A program made the position numbers and the translations under genes. Below the pieces are notes generated by a model. That model was given only the letters and a program-made list of their open reading frames with translations, had not been told where the DNA came from and made no database searches. Below are positions 1 to 9,950 of a stretch of 64,000 bases of DNA, one piece after another. The stretch comes from Mesorhizobium loti (GTDB lineage: Bacteria > Pseudomonadota > Alphaproteobacteria > Rhizobiales > Rhizobiaceae). The DNA lies in NCBI RefSeq assembly GCF_001510895.1, contig NZ_LPWA01000001.1, positions 62,001 through 126,000 on the forward strand, given 5' to 3'. Each line of letters starts with the position of its first letter. Position 1 is the first letter of the stretch.

Positions 1-1
1 C

Positions 2-307
2 GGCAGGCGCCTCGTGGCGGGCGCATTTGTCTTCTCAGCCGGGCTCGGCCTCGTCGCCACCAATTGCGTCAACGCCTTTTCCTATGGCTACGACAAGCTC
101 CGCTTCATCAAGCCGGTCTTCATCGGCGACACCATCTATTCGATCCGCACCAACATGGAAAAAATTCCCCGCTACAAGGACATGGGGCTGATCCGCGCCA
201 GCTACGAGGTGTTCAAGGGCGAAGGCGAGCTGGTGCTCTACTGCGAGCATCTGCAGACAGTCAAATACAAGAGCCCGGCCGACTTCGCCGGCAAGACGGA
301 GAGGTGA
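2..307 (+). CDS. MaoC-like (R)-hydratase, C-terminal part (cut by window edge)
   Basis: The reading frame is open from the first bases, so the gene begins upstream of the window. About 100 residues of a MaoC/hot-dog fold enoyl-CoA hydratase are visible. The segment [20 protein letters not shown] almost repeats the matching part of the complete MaoC gene at 11355-11807, so the two are paralogues. MaoC hydratases act on acyl-CoA thioesters in the cytoplasm. The catalytic Asp/His region would lie in the missing N-terminal part. The stop falls 2 bases before the ATG of the CoA-transferase gene, so the two are very probably co-transcribed. The family is clear; the substrate is unknown. Confidence 0.85.
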   Translation, partial: GRRLVAGAFVFSAGLGLVATNCVNAFSYGYDKLRFIKPVFIGDTIYSIRTNMEKIPRYKDMGLIRASYEVFKGEGELVLYCEHLQTVKYKSPADFAGKTER

Positions 308-309
308 TC

Positions 310-1464
310 ATGGCCGCTGACCTGCCGCTCTCCGGCCTTGTCGTCGTCGACATGAGCCAGTTCCTGTCGGGCCCCTACTGCTCGCTCAGGCTCCTCGACC
401 TCGGCGCCCGCGTCATCAAGATCGAGCGGCCCGATGGCGGCGACCTTTCACGCAGGCTCTATCTCAGCGACACCGAGATCGGCGGCGATTCCACCATCTT
501 CCACGCCATCAACCGGGCCAAGGAAAGTTTTGCAGTCGATCTGAAGAACGAGGACGACCTGAAAGCGCTGCGCGGGCTGCTCGCGAAAGCCGATGTGCTG
601 ATCCAGAATTTCCGGCCCGGCGTCATCGAGCGGCTCGGCCTCGACTATGAGCATGTGCGCACGCTCAACCCGCGCCTGGTCTATGCCTCGATCAGCGGCT
701 ATGGCGAGGAAGGCCCGTGGGTGAAGCGTCCGGGCCAGGACCTGCTTGCTCAGGCGCGCTCCGGCGTCATGTGGCTGAACGGCGACGAGGATCAAGGCCC
801 GGTGCCGTTCGGCCTGGCAATCGCCGACATGCTTGCCGGTGCGGCCTGCGCGCAAGGCATCCTCGCCGCGCTGGTCCGGCGCGGCATCACCGGCGAAGGC
901 GGCCATGTCGAGACCAGCCTGCTCGAGGCGCTGATCGACTTCCAGTTCGAGGTGCTGACGACCCATCTCAACGACGGCCGGCGGCTGCCGCGCCGCTCGT
1001 CCTTCCGCAGCGCCCACGCCTATCTGGCGGCGCCCTACGGCGTCTATCCGGCGAAGGACGGTTTCCTGGCGATCGCCATGACGCCGATCCCGAAGCTGGC
1101 CAACCTGCTCGAGATCGACGCGCTGGCGCCTTACCGCGACCAGCCGTCGACCTGGTTCACAGCCCGCGACGAGATCAAGGCGATCATCGCCCAGCGCATC
1201 GCGCAGAAGTCGGTCGACGAATGGCTGGCGATCCTCGAGCCGGCCGACATCTGGTGCGCAAAGGTCCTGAACTGGAAGGAAATGCTGGAGACCGACGGTT
1301 TCAAGGCGCTCGATCTTCTACAGACAGTGACGCGCGAGGACGGTGTCTCGATCCACACCACCCGTTCGCCGCTGAGGGTCGACGGCGTGCGCGCCAGGGT
1401 CGAGCGGGCCGCTCCCCGTGTCGGCGAGCACGGCGCAAAGATCCGTAAGGAGTTCGGACTGTGA
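310..1464 (+). CDS. CaiB/BaiF family (class III) CoA-transferase
   Basis: A 384-residue protein of normal length for family III CoA-transferases, which move CoA between carboxylic acids through an aspartyl-CoA thioester. The N-terminal motif with LDLGARVIKIERPDGGD (about residues 29-45) is typical. Asp144 in RPGQDLLAQARSG aligns with the catalytic aspartate of formyl-CoA transferase. The ATG at 310 follows a GAGG ribosome site. The gene lies 2 bases after a MaoC hydratase and overlaps the next gene by 4 bases. A CoA-transferase next to a hydratase suggests activation and hydration of an unsaturated or hydroxylated acid, as in mesaconyl-CoA chemistry. That substrate is only an analogy. Confidence 0.88.
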   Translation: MAADLPLSGLVVVDMSQFLSGPYCSLRLLDLGARVIKIERPDGGDLSRRLYLSDTEIGGDSTIFHAINRAKESFAVDLKNEDDLKALRGLLAKADVLIQNFRPGVIERLGLDYEHVRTLNPRLVYASISGYGEEGPWVKRPGQDLLAQARSGVMWLNGDEDQGPVPFGLAIADMLAGAACAQGILAALVRRGITGEGGHVETSLLEALIDFQFEVLTTHLNDGRRLPRRSSFRSAHAYLAAPYGVYPAKDGFLAIAMTPIPKLANLLEIDALAPYRDQPSTWFTARDEIKAIIAQRIAQKSVDEWLAILEPADIWCAKVLNWKEMLETDGFKALDLLQTVTREDGVSIHTTRSPLRVDGVRARVERAAPRVGEHGAKIRKEFGL

Positions 1465-2606
1465 CTTCGCTCAGGGGCATGACCTGGAACCATCCGCGCG
1501 GCTACGATCCGATGGTCGCCTGCTCCAGAATATGGAAGGAAAGGACCGGCGTTTCGATCGAATGGGAGAAGCGCTCGCTGCAGGATTTCGAATCCTTCCC
1601 GGTCGAAGAACTCGCCCGCGCGTATGACCTGATCGTCATCGATCATCCGCATGTCGGCCAGATCACCGCCGAGAAGTGTCTCGCGCCGCTCGACGTGCCG
1701 GGACGCGAGGCGGACTGCGCAGCGCTGGCGAAGGGAAGCGTCGGTCAATCCTACCCGAGCTATACTTGGCAAAGACGGCAATGGGCCTTCCCGATCGATG
1801 CCGCGACCCAGGTGCAGGCCTGGCGTCGCGATCTGATCGAGGCCGCGCCGACGTTCTGGACCGAAGTGCTGGAGCTTGCCCTGGAGGGCCGCGTGCTGTT
1901 GCCGCTCAGGCCGCCGCATTCGCTGATGTGTTTCTACACACTTGCCGCCGATCTCGGCCGGCCATGCGTTGTCGACGGATCGGCCGACCTGGCCGATCCC
2001 GAGACTGGCGAGACGGCCTTCGAAATGCTGCGCGAAATTGCAGCGCTCATCGACCCTGAATGCCTGACGATGGATCCGATCGCGGTGTTCGAGAGGATGG
2101 CCGAGGCGGGTTCACGCATCGCCTGTGTGCCGCTGGTCTATGGCTACGTGCCTTATGCGGTAGCCGGGTTCCGCCCGAACCGGCTGGCCTTCTGCGACAT
2201 GCCGGCCGCCGGCGGCAACGGCCCGGTCGGCTCTGCCCTCGGCGGCACCGGCATTGCCGTCTCGGCCTTCTCCGCCGCCAACAAGGAAGCGATCGACTTC
2301 GCCTACTGGATCGCCAGCGGCGACGTACAGCGCGGCCCCTACGCCGCCGGCGGCGGTCAGCCCGGCCACGCCGCCGCCTGGGAGGACGAGGCCGTCAACG
2401 CCGCGACCGGCGACTTCTATCGCGCCACGCGGGCAACGCTGGAAGGCGCCTGGGTGCGCCCGCGCCATGACGGCTACATGGCGTTCCAGCAGGCCGCGTC
2501 CGACCGCCTCAACGAGGGCCTTGGCGGCCGGCAGGACGCACGCCGCGTCGTCACCGACATCAACCGCATGTTCCGAGAGAGTTTCGCGCCGGCCGTCGCC
2601 GGTTAA
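1461..2606 (+). CDS. Extracellular solute-binding protein-like protein without signal peptide
   Basis: A 381-residue protein with the general pattern of family 1 carbohydrate ABC binding proteins: an inter-domain region around YDLIVIDHPHVGQI and a C-terminal part with GGTGIAVSAFSAANKEAIDFAYWIASGDVQ. It starts at GTG 1461, inside the stop of the CoA-transferase gene (GTGA overlap), which implies translational coupling. The N-terminus begins MTSLRGMTWNHPRGYDP and has neither a hydrophobic signal segment nor a lipobox. Either this is a cytoplasmic binding-protein fold that senses or holds a ligand, or it is exported in an unrecognised way. A separate, conventional binding protein is encoded at 4540. 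The exact role is unknown. Confidence 0.7.
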   Translation: MTSLRGMTWNHPRGYDPMVACSRIWKERTGVSIEWEKRSLQDFESFPVEELARAYDLIVIDHPHVGQITAEKCLAPLDVPGREADCAALAKGSVGQSYPSYTWQRRQWAFPIDAATQVQAWRRDLIEAAPTFWTEVLELALEGRVLLPLRPPHSLMCFYTLAADLGRPCVVDGSADLADPETGETAFEMLREIAALIDPECLTMDPIAVFERMAEAGSRIACVPLVYGYVPYAVAGFRPNRLAFCDMPAAGGNGPVGSALGGTGIAVSAFSAANKEAIDFAYWIASGDVQRGPYAAGGGQPGHAAAWEDEAVNAATGDFYRATRATLEGAWVRPRHDGYMAFQQAASDRLNEGLGGRQDARRVVTDINRMFRESFAPAVAG

Positions 2607-2639
2607 TGCCTATCACACGCATGCGCAGCGGTACCTAGT

Positions 2640-3476
2640 TTATAGCCGCCACAGCTTCTTCGCGTTGCCGGAGAGCAGCTTGGCGCGCTCGGTGTCGCTT
2701 GCGCCGGCGATCAGCGCATGCGTCGCCGCCACCCAGCCGAGCAGCCCGCCGCCCAGGGTGCAGACCGGCCAGTCGCTGCCCCACACGACACGGTCCCAAC
2801 CGAAACTGCCGATCGTGTGCTCGACATAGAGCCGCAGCGTCTCGACGGTCCAGGTCGCTGGATCGGCATAGGCGACGACGCCGGAAATCTTGCCGACGAC
2901 ATTGGGGCGCCGCGCGATCTCGGCGATCTGCTCGCGCCAGGGATGCTCAGCCTTGCCTTTGATGTCGGGCACGCCGCAGTGATCAAGCACGAACTGCACG
3001 TCCGGCGCCAGATCGACCAGCGCGATCGCTTGCCGCATCTGCCTCGGCAATACGCAGAGATCGAAGGTCAGCCCGCTGCCGGCTATGCGCCGGACGTTCT
3101 CGCGGAACAGCGCACCCCCGGAAACGTCGTCTGGCACGACGTGCAGCACGCGGCGGAAACCTTTGACGAACGGATCGGCCTTCACTTTGTCCAACCACGC
3201 AGCGAAATCCGGCTTTTCCGGCCGGCACGAGACGATCGCGCCCCTTACCAGACTGCCTGGCTTCTTCGACAGCCCTTCGACGTGGGCCGTCTCGGCCTGG
3301 ATATCGGCCGGGTCGACGTCGACCTCCATATGCAGCGCAAGCTCTATGCCCGCCCGGCGCGCCTCGGTGGCGTATTCGCTTTCAGAAAAATCGCGATCGA
3401 GCGCCGGCACTCCGGACAGCCACGGATAGCGCAGCGCCGCCTTGTCGATGAGATGCAGGTGCGTGTCGACGATCAT
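2640..3476 (-). CDS. Amidohydrolase family 2 protein, L-fuconolactonase-like
   Basis: A 278-residue TIM-barrel metal-dependent hydrolase of the amidohydrolase_2 family, similar in layout to L-fucono-1,5-lactonase. Metal-ligand candidates are visible: His6 and His8 in DTHLH near the N-terminus, His166 in DHCG and Asp235 in GSDWP. Enzymes of this group open sugar lactones to sugar acids in the cytoplasm. The gene is downstream of and collinear with the IclR regulator, 121 bases away, and converges on the plus-strand gene ending at 2606. The neighbouring mutarotase, fuconate dehydratase and SDR support an L-fucose or related 6-deoxysugar route. The lactone substrate is inferred from this context. 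Confidence 0.82.
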   Translation of the reverse strand: MIVDTHLHLIDKAALRYPWLSGVPALDRDFSESEYATEARRAGIELALHMEVDVDPADIQAETAHVEGLSKKPGSLVRGAIVSCRPEKPDFAAWLDKVKADPFVKGFRRVLHVVPDDVSGGALFRENVRRIAGSGLTFDLCVLPRQMRQAIALVDLAPDVQFVLDHCGVPDIKGKAEHPWREQIAEIARRPNVVGKISGVVAYADPATWTVETLRLYVEHTIGSFGWDRVVWGSDWPVCTLGGGLLGWVAATHALIAGASDTERAKLLSGNAKKLWRL

Positions 3477-3500
3477 GGCTTCCTCCCTTGTCGCGCTTAT

Positions 3501-3545
3501 ACATGTCGCCCAAAAATGTGCGGCGGTTTTGGGAAACGAGATGCA
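3501..3545. repeat. Short dispersed palindromic repeat (ACATGTCG...CGAGATGC)
   Basis: This 45-base element between the IclR and fuconolactonase-like genes has a near copy at 53001-53045. Both share CATGTCGCCCAAAA, a GC-rich middle and TTTGGGAAACGA, with short terminal inverted repeats (CATGTCG against CGACATG in the other copy). It resembles the short intergenic repeats that are common in rhizobial genomes. It lies between two co-directional genes and could fold as a hairpin in their transcript. Confidence 0.7.
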
Positions 3546-3597
3546 TTAAAGCATAGACCCGATCATCTCACGGGAGAATTCATCATTCAAATAAGAA

Positions 3598-4383
3598 TTA
3601 TATCCGCATCTGCATATCAGAGCCCGCAAGCTGCGACAGCTTCGCCGCGGCGGCCTGCAGCAGCGCGATCGTCCGGGTGATATCGGGCGCGGTGGGCGCA
3701 TTGACCAGCGTGATGTAGGGAATGGTGAGCGCGGCGATGCCGCGGCCGTCCGAGCCGATCACCGGCGCCGACAGATTGTAGACGCCGGCCGTCTGCAGCG
3801 AGGCCATCATCTCGTAGCCGCGGTCGCGCACCTGGTCGAGGCGGGCGAAGAAATCCGGCGACTGCTTCATCTCCTCATTGGTGCGCAGATGCTCGGCGAT
3901 CATCATCTCGCGCTCTTCCGGCGAGCGAAACGCTAAGAGCACATGCCCAGAGCCGGTGTCGAACAGGCTGATATGCGAGCCGACGCGGATTGAGATGCCC
4001 CAGTAGTGCGGGGCCTCCTGCTGCGCGATAACCACGGCGTTGCCGCGGTCGAACACCACGAGCTGGTTCGCCTGCCACGACGTCTCGGCCAGTTCGCGCA
4101 TGATCGAGGTGGCGTAGGAGACCAGCCGGCGCACCGGCGCATGCAGCTGGCCGAGTCCGAAGAGTTTCAGCGTCAGCGAATAGCGGTCACCGTCTGGCCG
4201 GGTCACGTAGCCGCGTTTCACCAGACGGTCGAGCATTCGGTAGAACTCGTTCGGGCTGCGGTCCAGCCGCTTGGCGATCTCGGCCTGCGTCAGGCCGCCA
4301 TCGACGCTGGCCAGCAGCTCCAGGATATCCAGCCCCTTGTCCAGAGCCGGCGCGCGATAGCGGTCTTCCTCGTCGTCCTGCAC
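3598..4383 (-). CDS. IclR family transcriptional regulator
   Basis: A 261-residue protein of normal IclR size. A winged helix-turn-helix occupies roughly residues 25-75 (GGLTQAEIAKRLDRSPNEFYRMLDRLVKRGYV), followed by an IclR effector-binding domain with SLFDTGSGHVLLAF and the late segment LSAPVIGSDGRGIAALTIPY. It is transcribed away from the sugar ABC transporter operon, with 156 bases between the two start codons, so it is the natural regulator of that operon. Its ligand would be the transported sugar or a breakdown product. IclR proteins can activate or repress, and the sequence does not say which applies here. Confidence 0.9.
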   Translation of the reverse strand: MQDDEEDRYRAPALDKGLDILELLASVDGGLTQAEIAKRLDRSPNEFYRMLDRLVKRGYVTRPDGDRYSLTLKLFGLGQLHAPVRRLVSYATSIMRELAETSWQANQLVVFDRGNAVVIAQQEAPHYWGISIRVGSHISLFDTGSGHVLLAFRSPEEREMMIAEHLRTNEEMKQSPDFFARLDQVRDRGYEMMASLQTAGVYNLSAPVIGSDGRGIAALTIPYITLVNAPTAPDITRTIALLQAAAAKLSQLAGSDMQMRI

Positions 4384-4410
4384 CGGATGCCTCTCTGGTG
4401 AATTTCTTTC

Positions 4411-4487
4411 TTCATATACGCAAGAGCGCCTTCATTGGGAAGAAGTTTCGGCTTGACGACTTATGAATATTTTGTTTGCATATGAAT
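4411..4487. promoter_or_regulatory. Candidate IclR operators and promoter between iclR-type gene and ABC operon
   Basis: The intergenic region holds TTCATATACGCAA at 4411-4423 and an inverted, very similar TTTGCATATGAA at 4475-4486. A second ATGAAT copy sits at 4463-4468. A TTGACG box at 4453-4458 could serve as a -35 element for the plus-strand operon, but no strong -10 at 16-18 bases was found. Similar sites in opposite orientation within a divergent IclR promoter are typical of IclR control. The assignment is inference. Confidence 0.4.
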
Positions 4488-4539
4488 GAGGCGGCAGGCT
4501 TCAGGTCATGACGGCCATGCGCCGTCCAGGGAGGAATTC

Positions 4540-5851
4540 ATGAACAGACTGCTTTCCGGCGTCGCCGCCGGCGCATTGCTCATGGCGTCGGGCGCGGCAT
4601 TCGCGGCCGACCTGCCGGGCAAGTTTCCCGGCGTCACCATCGACGCCAAGTTGATCGGCGGCCAGCAATACGAAAAGCTCTACGAACGCATCGGCGAGTG
4701 GGAGAAGGCGACCGGCGCCAAGGTCAACGTCATCTCCAAGAAGAACCACTTCGATCTCGACAAGGAGATCAAGTCGGACATCGCTTCCAATTCGATCACC
4801 TGGTGCGTCGGCTCCAACCACACCTCGTTCGCGCCGCAATATCCGGGCATCTACACCGATCTCGCCAAGCTGCTGCCGAAGGAGGAGATCGATGCTTTCG
4901 TTCCGGCCAACATCGCGGCCGGCACGCTCGACGGCAAGCTGGTGATGCTGCCGCGCGCGCAGTTCGACGTCTCCGCGCTCTACTACCAGAAGAGCCTCTA
5001 TCAGGACGAAGCCAAGAAGAAGGCCTACAAGGAGAAGTACGGCGAGGATCTCGCCCCGCCGGACACGTTCGACGAGATGGCCCAGCAGGCGGAATTCTTC
5101 GCCAGCCCGCCCGATTTCTACGGCACGCAATATGCCGGCAAGGAAGAGGCCATCAACGGCCGCTTCTACGAGATGCTGATCGCCGACGGCGGCGAATATC
5201 TCGACAAGGACGGCAAGCCCGCCTTCAACTCCGAGGCCGGCGTCGAGGCGCTCGACTGGTTCGTCAAGCTCTACAAGGCCAAGGCCGTGCCGGCCGGCAC
5301 GACCAACTATCTATGGGACGACCTCGGCCAGGGTTTTGCATCCGGCACCGTGGCGATCAACCTCGACTGGCCGGGCTGGGCCGCTTCTTCAACGACCCGA
5401 AGTCGTCCAAGGTCGCCGGCAATGTCGGCGTCAAGGTCCAGCCCAAGGGCTCGTCCGGCAAGCGCTCCGGCTGGTCCGGCGCGCACGGCTTCTCGGTGAC
5501 CGAGAACTGCGCCAACAAGGAAGCCGCCGCTTCGCTGGTCTGGTGGCTGACCAACGAGGACAGCCAGAAGCTGGAAGCCGCGGCCGGCCCGCTGCCACCC
5601 GCACCAAGGTCTGGGAATGGGACCTTGAGCAGGCGAAGTCCGATCCTTACAAGACCGAAGTGCTGCAGGCCTTCCAGGAGGCCGCCAAGAACGCCTTCCC
5701 GGTGCCGCAGACGCCGGAATGGATCGAGATTTCCAACGCAGTCTACCCGGAGCTCCAGGCCGCGATCCTCGGCGACAAGACCTCCAAGCAGGCGCTCGAC
5801 GACGCGGCCGCCAAGGCGACGCAGACCCTCGAGGACGCGGGCAAGCTCTGA
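4540..5851 (+). pseudogene. Sugar ABC transporter substrate-binding protein, two single-base frameshifts (probably sequence error)
   Basis: The start at ATG 4540 follows a GGGAGG ribosome site. A signal peptide of about 22 residues (ending GAAFA-AD) leads into a family 1 extracellular solute-binding protein. The frame runs to WPGWA, then must shift near 5381-5385 to continue with FFNDPKSSKVAG. It shifts again near 5593-5600 to reach RTKVWEWDLEQAKSDPY and the stop at 5849. Both shifts are repaired by adding one base. The repaired protein is about 437 residues, normal for the family, and all parts are well conserved, so sequence error is more likely than decay. As the first gene of the importer operon, it would bind the sugar in the periplasm. 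Confidence 0.85.
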
Positions 5852-5865
5852 GGATCATCCTCCCT

Positions 5866-5897
5866 GCGGCGCCGGTCACAAGGACCGGCGCCGCTTT
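5866..5897 (+). terminator. Intra-operon stem-loop after the binding-protein gene
   Basis: A strong inverted repeat begins 14 bases after the binding-protein stop. GCGGCGCCGGT (5866-5876) pairs perfectly with ACCGGCGCCGC (5884-5894), with a 7-base loop and a short TTT behind it. Stem-loops here are common in ABC importer operons, where they protect the upstream mRNA or attenuate read-through so that binding protein is made in excess over permeases. The T-run is too short for a certain terminator. Confidence 0.6.
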
Positions 5898-5957
5898 GAC
5901 TGATGCGGCCGCCATGCGATTCTATCGCGGGCCGCGCAACCATCTTTGGAACATTGC

Positions 5958-6854
5958 ATGACGGCCAAGCGGCTTTCCGCGCCAACCCTTCTCCTGTTGC
6001 CGGCCGTGCTCGTGCTGGCGGCAGTCGTGGTCGTGCCGCTGTGCCTGTCCTTCTATTCCAGCTTCACGCCGTTCAGGCTGACGCGGCCGGAAACCTTCTT
6101 CACCTTCATCGGCCTGCGCAACTATCGCAACATTCTGTCCGATGCGAATTTCTGGTGGGCCTTCGGCCGCACCGTGCTCTTGCTCACCATCGCGCTCAAT
6201 CTCGAGATGCTGCTGGGGCTCGGCCTCGCATTGCTGGTCGAGAAAGCCAGTCGCGGCCAGCGGCTCTTACGCACCATCATGATGTTCCCGATGATGTTCT
6301 CGCCGATCCTCGTCGGCTTCCAGTTCAAGTTCATGTTCAACGACAATATCGGCCTGGTGAACAACGCGCTGCAGTCGCTTGGGCTGACGCGGGATGCCAT
6401 TCCGTGGCTGATCGAAGGCCATCTCGCCTTCATTGCCATCTCGATCGCCGAGATTTGGTCCTCGACCTCGATCTTCGCGATCCTGATCCTGGCCGGCCTG
6501 CTCGCCATGCCGAAGGAGCCGATCGAGGCGGCGCGCGTCGACGGCTGCACGCCGTGGCAGACTTTCCGCTATGTGACCTGGCCCTTCATCATGCCCTTCG
6601 CCTACATCGCCATGACCATCCGCTCGCTCGACGTCGCGCGCGCCTACGACATCGTCAAGATCATGACCGATGGCGGCCCGGCCGGCCGCACGGAACTGTT
6701 GTGGACGCTGGTCGCGCGCACCGCCTACAGCGACGCCCGCATGGGCGTCGCCAACGCGATGGCCTATTTTTCGATCCTGCTGTCGATCGTCTTCACCGTC
6801 TATTTCTTCAGGAAGCTCGCCGCGGCGCGCACCCAGATCGGCGCGGAGTGGTGA
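5958..6854 (+). CDS. Sugar ABC transporter permease 1 (MalF-like)
   Basis: A 298-residue inner-membrane protein with about six hydrophobic segments, the first at residues 8-28. The EAA loop EAARVDGCTPWQTFRYVTWPFIMP, which contacts the ATPase, lies in the second half. ATG 5958 is preferred over an in-frame TTG at 5946 because a GGA lies upstream at suitable distance. The gene follows the binding-protein gene and its stem-loop and ends next to the second permease. It forms the heterodimeric channel of a CUT1-type carbohydrate importer with the protein at 6857. Confidence 0.9.
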   Translation: MTAKRLSAPTLLLLPAVLVLAAVVVVPLCLSFYSSFTPFRLTRPETFFTFIGLRNYRNILSDANFWWAFGRTVLLLTIALNLEMLLGLGLALLVEKASRGQRLLRTIMMFPMMFSPILVGFQFKFMFNDNIGLVNNALQSLGLTRDAIPWLIEGHLAFIAISIAEIWSSTSIFAILILAGLLAMPKEPIEAARVDGCTPWQTFRYVTWPFIMPFAYIAMTIRSLDVARAYDIVKIMTDGGPAGRTELLWTLVARTAYSDARMGVANAMAYFSILLSIVFTVYFFRKLAAARTQIGAEW

Positions 6855-6856
6855 GA

Positions 6857-7723
6857 ATGGACGCCAACGCATCCGCCCGCCTGAAGCGCCGCGCCGCGAC
6901 CGTCGCGCACCGCGTCGGCCTGTTCCTCGCCATGCTCTTCATCTGCCTGCCCGGCATCTGGATCGTGCTGTCCTCGCTGCGGCCGACGGTCGAGATCCTC
7001 GCCAAGCCGCCGGTCTGGATTCCGCAGCAGGTCTCGCTCGATGCCTACATCGCCATGTTCAGTGGCGTCGGCAAGGGCGGCATTCCCGTCCTCGACTATT
7101 TCCGCAATTCGCTGATCATCTCGGTCACGTCGACCGTCATTGCCATCGCCATCGGCATGGCCGGCGGCTACGCCTTCGCGCGCTACCGGTTCCGCGGCAA
7201 GTCGGCGATGTTCCTCGGCCTGATGCTGACGCGCACCGTGCCCGGCATCGCGCTGTCGCTGCCGCTGTTCTTCGTCTATGCGCGGCTCGACATTATCGAC
7301 ACGCATTTCGGCCTGATCCTCGCCTATGTCGCGCTCAACGTTCCCTTCACCATCTGGCTGATCGACGGCTTCTTCCGCCAGGTGCCGAAGGACCTTGCCG
7401 AGGCCGCGCAGATCGACGGCTGCACGCGCTGGCAGGCCTTCTGGCAGGTCGAGTTTCCGCTGGCCGGACCGGGCATCGCGTCCGCCGGCATCTTCGCCTT
7501 CCTCACCTCCTGGAACGAATTCGCGCTGGCCTCGCAGCTGACGCGCTCGATCAATTCGAAGACGCTGCCCGTCGGGCTGCTCGACTACACCGCCGAATTC
7601 ACCATCGACTGGCGCGGCATGTGCGCGCTGGCCGTGGTGATGATCATTCCGGCGCTCATCCTTACCTTCATCGTGCAAAAGCACCTCGTCGGCGGCCTGA
7701 CCTCCGGCGCGGTGAAAGGTTGA
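6857..7723 (+). CDS. Sugar ABC transporter permease 2 (MalG-like)
   Basis: A 288-residue membrane protein with six predicted transmembrane segments. The EAA motif EAAQIDGCTRWQAFWQVEFPL sits in its usual place, and the C-terminus is MalG-like (QKHLVGGLTSGAVKG). It starts 2 bases after the stop of permease 1. An in-frame GTG at 6851 would give a short overlap and is an alternative start. It ends 4 bases before the ATPase gene. As the second channel subunit of the same importer, its substrate is predicted from context to be a deoxysugar such as L-fucose or a related sugar. Confidence 0.9.
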   Translation: MDANASARLKRRAATVAHRVGLFLAMLFICLPGIWIVLSSLRPTVEILAKPPVWIPQQVSLDAYIAMFSGVGKGGIPVLDYFRNSLIISVTSTVIAIAIGMAGGYAFARYRFRGKSAMFLGLMLTRTVPGIALSLPLFFVYARLDIIDTHFGLILAYVALNVPFTIWLIDGFFRQVPKDLAEAAQIDGCTRWQAFWQVEFPLAGPGIASAGIFAFLTSWNEFALASQLTRSINSKTLPVGLLDYTAEFTIDWRGMCALAVVMIIPALILTFIVQKHLVGGLTSGAVKG

Positions 7724-7727
7724 TCCG

Positions 7728-8825
<1,098 letters not shown>

Positions 8826-8827
8826 CG

Positions 8828-9949
8828 ATGGCGAAGATCGAAAAAGTCGAGCTTGCAATGGTCGATCTGGTGCCGAAGGTGAAGCGCACCGACGCCATCC
8901 AGAGCTTTGTCAGCCAGGAGACGCCGATCGTCACCATCACCGATGCCGATGGCGCGGTCGGCATGGGTTACAGCTACACGATCGGTACCGGCGGCTCTTC
9001 GGTGATGCGGCTTCTGGCCGATCATCTGGCGCCGCGGCTGATCGGGCAGGACGCCGACCGGATCGAGGCGATCTGGCACGATCTCGAATTCGCCACCCAC
9101 GCCACCACCATCGGCGCCATCACCGCCATCGCGCTCGCGGCAATCGACACCGCATTGTGGGACCTTCGGGCGAAAAAGCAGAAGCTGCCGCTCTGGAAGC
9201 TCGCCGGCGGCGCCAAGGACCGCTGTCCGCTCTACACCACCGAAGGCGGCTGGCTGCACATCGAGACGCAGGCGCTGGTCGCCGACGCGCTGGCCGCCAA
9301 GGCGAAAGGCTTCACCGGCTCCAAGGTCAAGATCGGCAAGCCGCACGGAGCCGAGGACTTCGCCCGGCTTTCGGCCGTGCGCAAGGCGGTTGGCGACGGC
9401 TACGAGATCATGACCGATTGCAACCAAGGCTTTTCCGTCGACGAAGCCATCCGGCGCGCCGAGCGGCTGCGCGAGCTCGACCTCGCCTGGATCGAGGAGC
9501 CGCTGCCGGCCGACGACATCGATGGCCATGTGCGGCTGTCGAATGCGACCGCGATGCCGGTGGCGGTCGGCGAGTCGCTTTATTCGATCCGCCATTTCCG
9601 CGAATATATGCAGAAGGGCGGCTGCAACATCGTCCAGGTCGATGTCGGCCGCATCGGCGGCATCACGCCCTGGCTGAAGGTGGCTCATATGGCGGAAGCC
9701 TTCGATATGCCGATCTGCCCGCACTTCCTGATGGAACTGCATGTCAGCCTGGCCTGCGCGGTGCCGAACGGCAAATATGTCGAGTACATTCCGCAGCTGG
9801 ATGAGTTGACGGGCAAGAAGATGGCGATCGAAAACGGCCATGCGCTGGCGCCGAGCGAGCCGGGCCTCGGCATCGACTGGGATTTCGATGCGCTCAAGGC
9901 GCGCAGCATCGCCGAATTCAGCGTCACCGTCACCGAACGGAGGGATTGA
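8828..9949 (+). CDS. Mandelate racemase/muconate lactonizing family sugar-acid dehydratase
   Basis: A 373-residue enolase-superfamily enzyme. The catalytic and metal residues can be placed: Lys166 and Lys168 in KVK, metal ligands Asp197, Glu223 and Glu249, and His299 near the end of the barrel. A KxK pair with a late histidine is the mandelate racemase subgroup pattern, mostly acid-sugar dehydratases. It differs from the L-fuconate dehydratase at 12568, so the locus has two such enzymes, perhaps for two sugar acids. It starts 2 bases after the ATPase stop. The specific substrate cannot be read from the sequence. Confidence 0.85.
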   Translation: MAKIEKVELAMVDLVPKVKRTDAIQSFVSQETPIVTITDADGAVGMGYSYTIGTGGSSVMRLLADHLAPRLIGQDADRIEAIWHDLEFATHATTIGAITAIALAAIDTALWDLRAKKQKLPLWKLAGGAKDRCPLYTTEGGWLHIETQALVADALAAKAKGFTGSKVKIGKPHGAEDFARLSAVRKAVGDGYEIMTDCNQGFSVDEAIRRAERLRELDLAWIEEPLPADDIDGHVRLSNATAMPVAVGESLYSIRHFREYMQKGGCNIVQVDVGRIGGITPWLKVAHMAEAFDMPICPHFLMELHVSLACAVPNGKYVEYIPQLDELTGKKMAIENGHALAPSEPGLGIDWDFDALKARSIAEFSVTVTERRD

Positions 9950-9950
9950 G

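Noticed and set aside
5903..6856. Long N-terminal extension of the second sugar permease
   Set aside because: The extension overlaps permease 1 in another frame and is not hydrophobic. The permease homology begins near ATG 6857.
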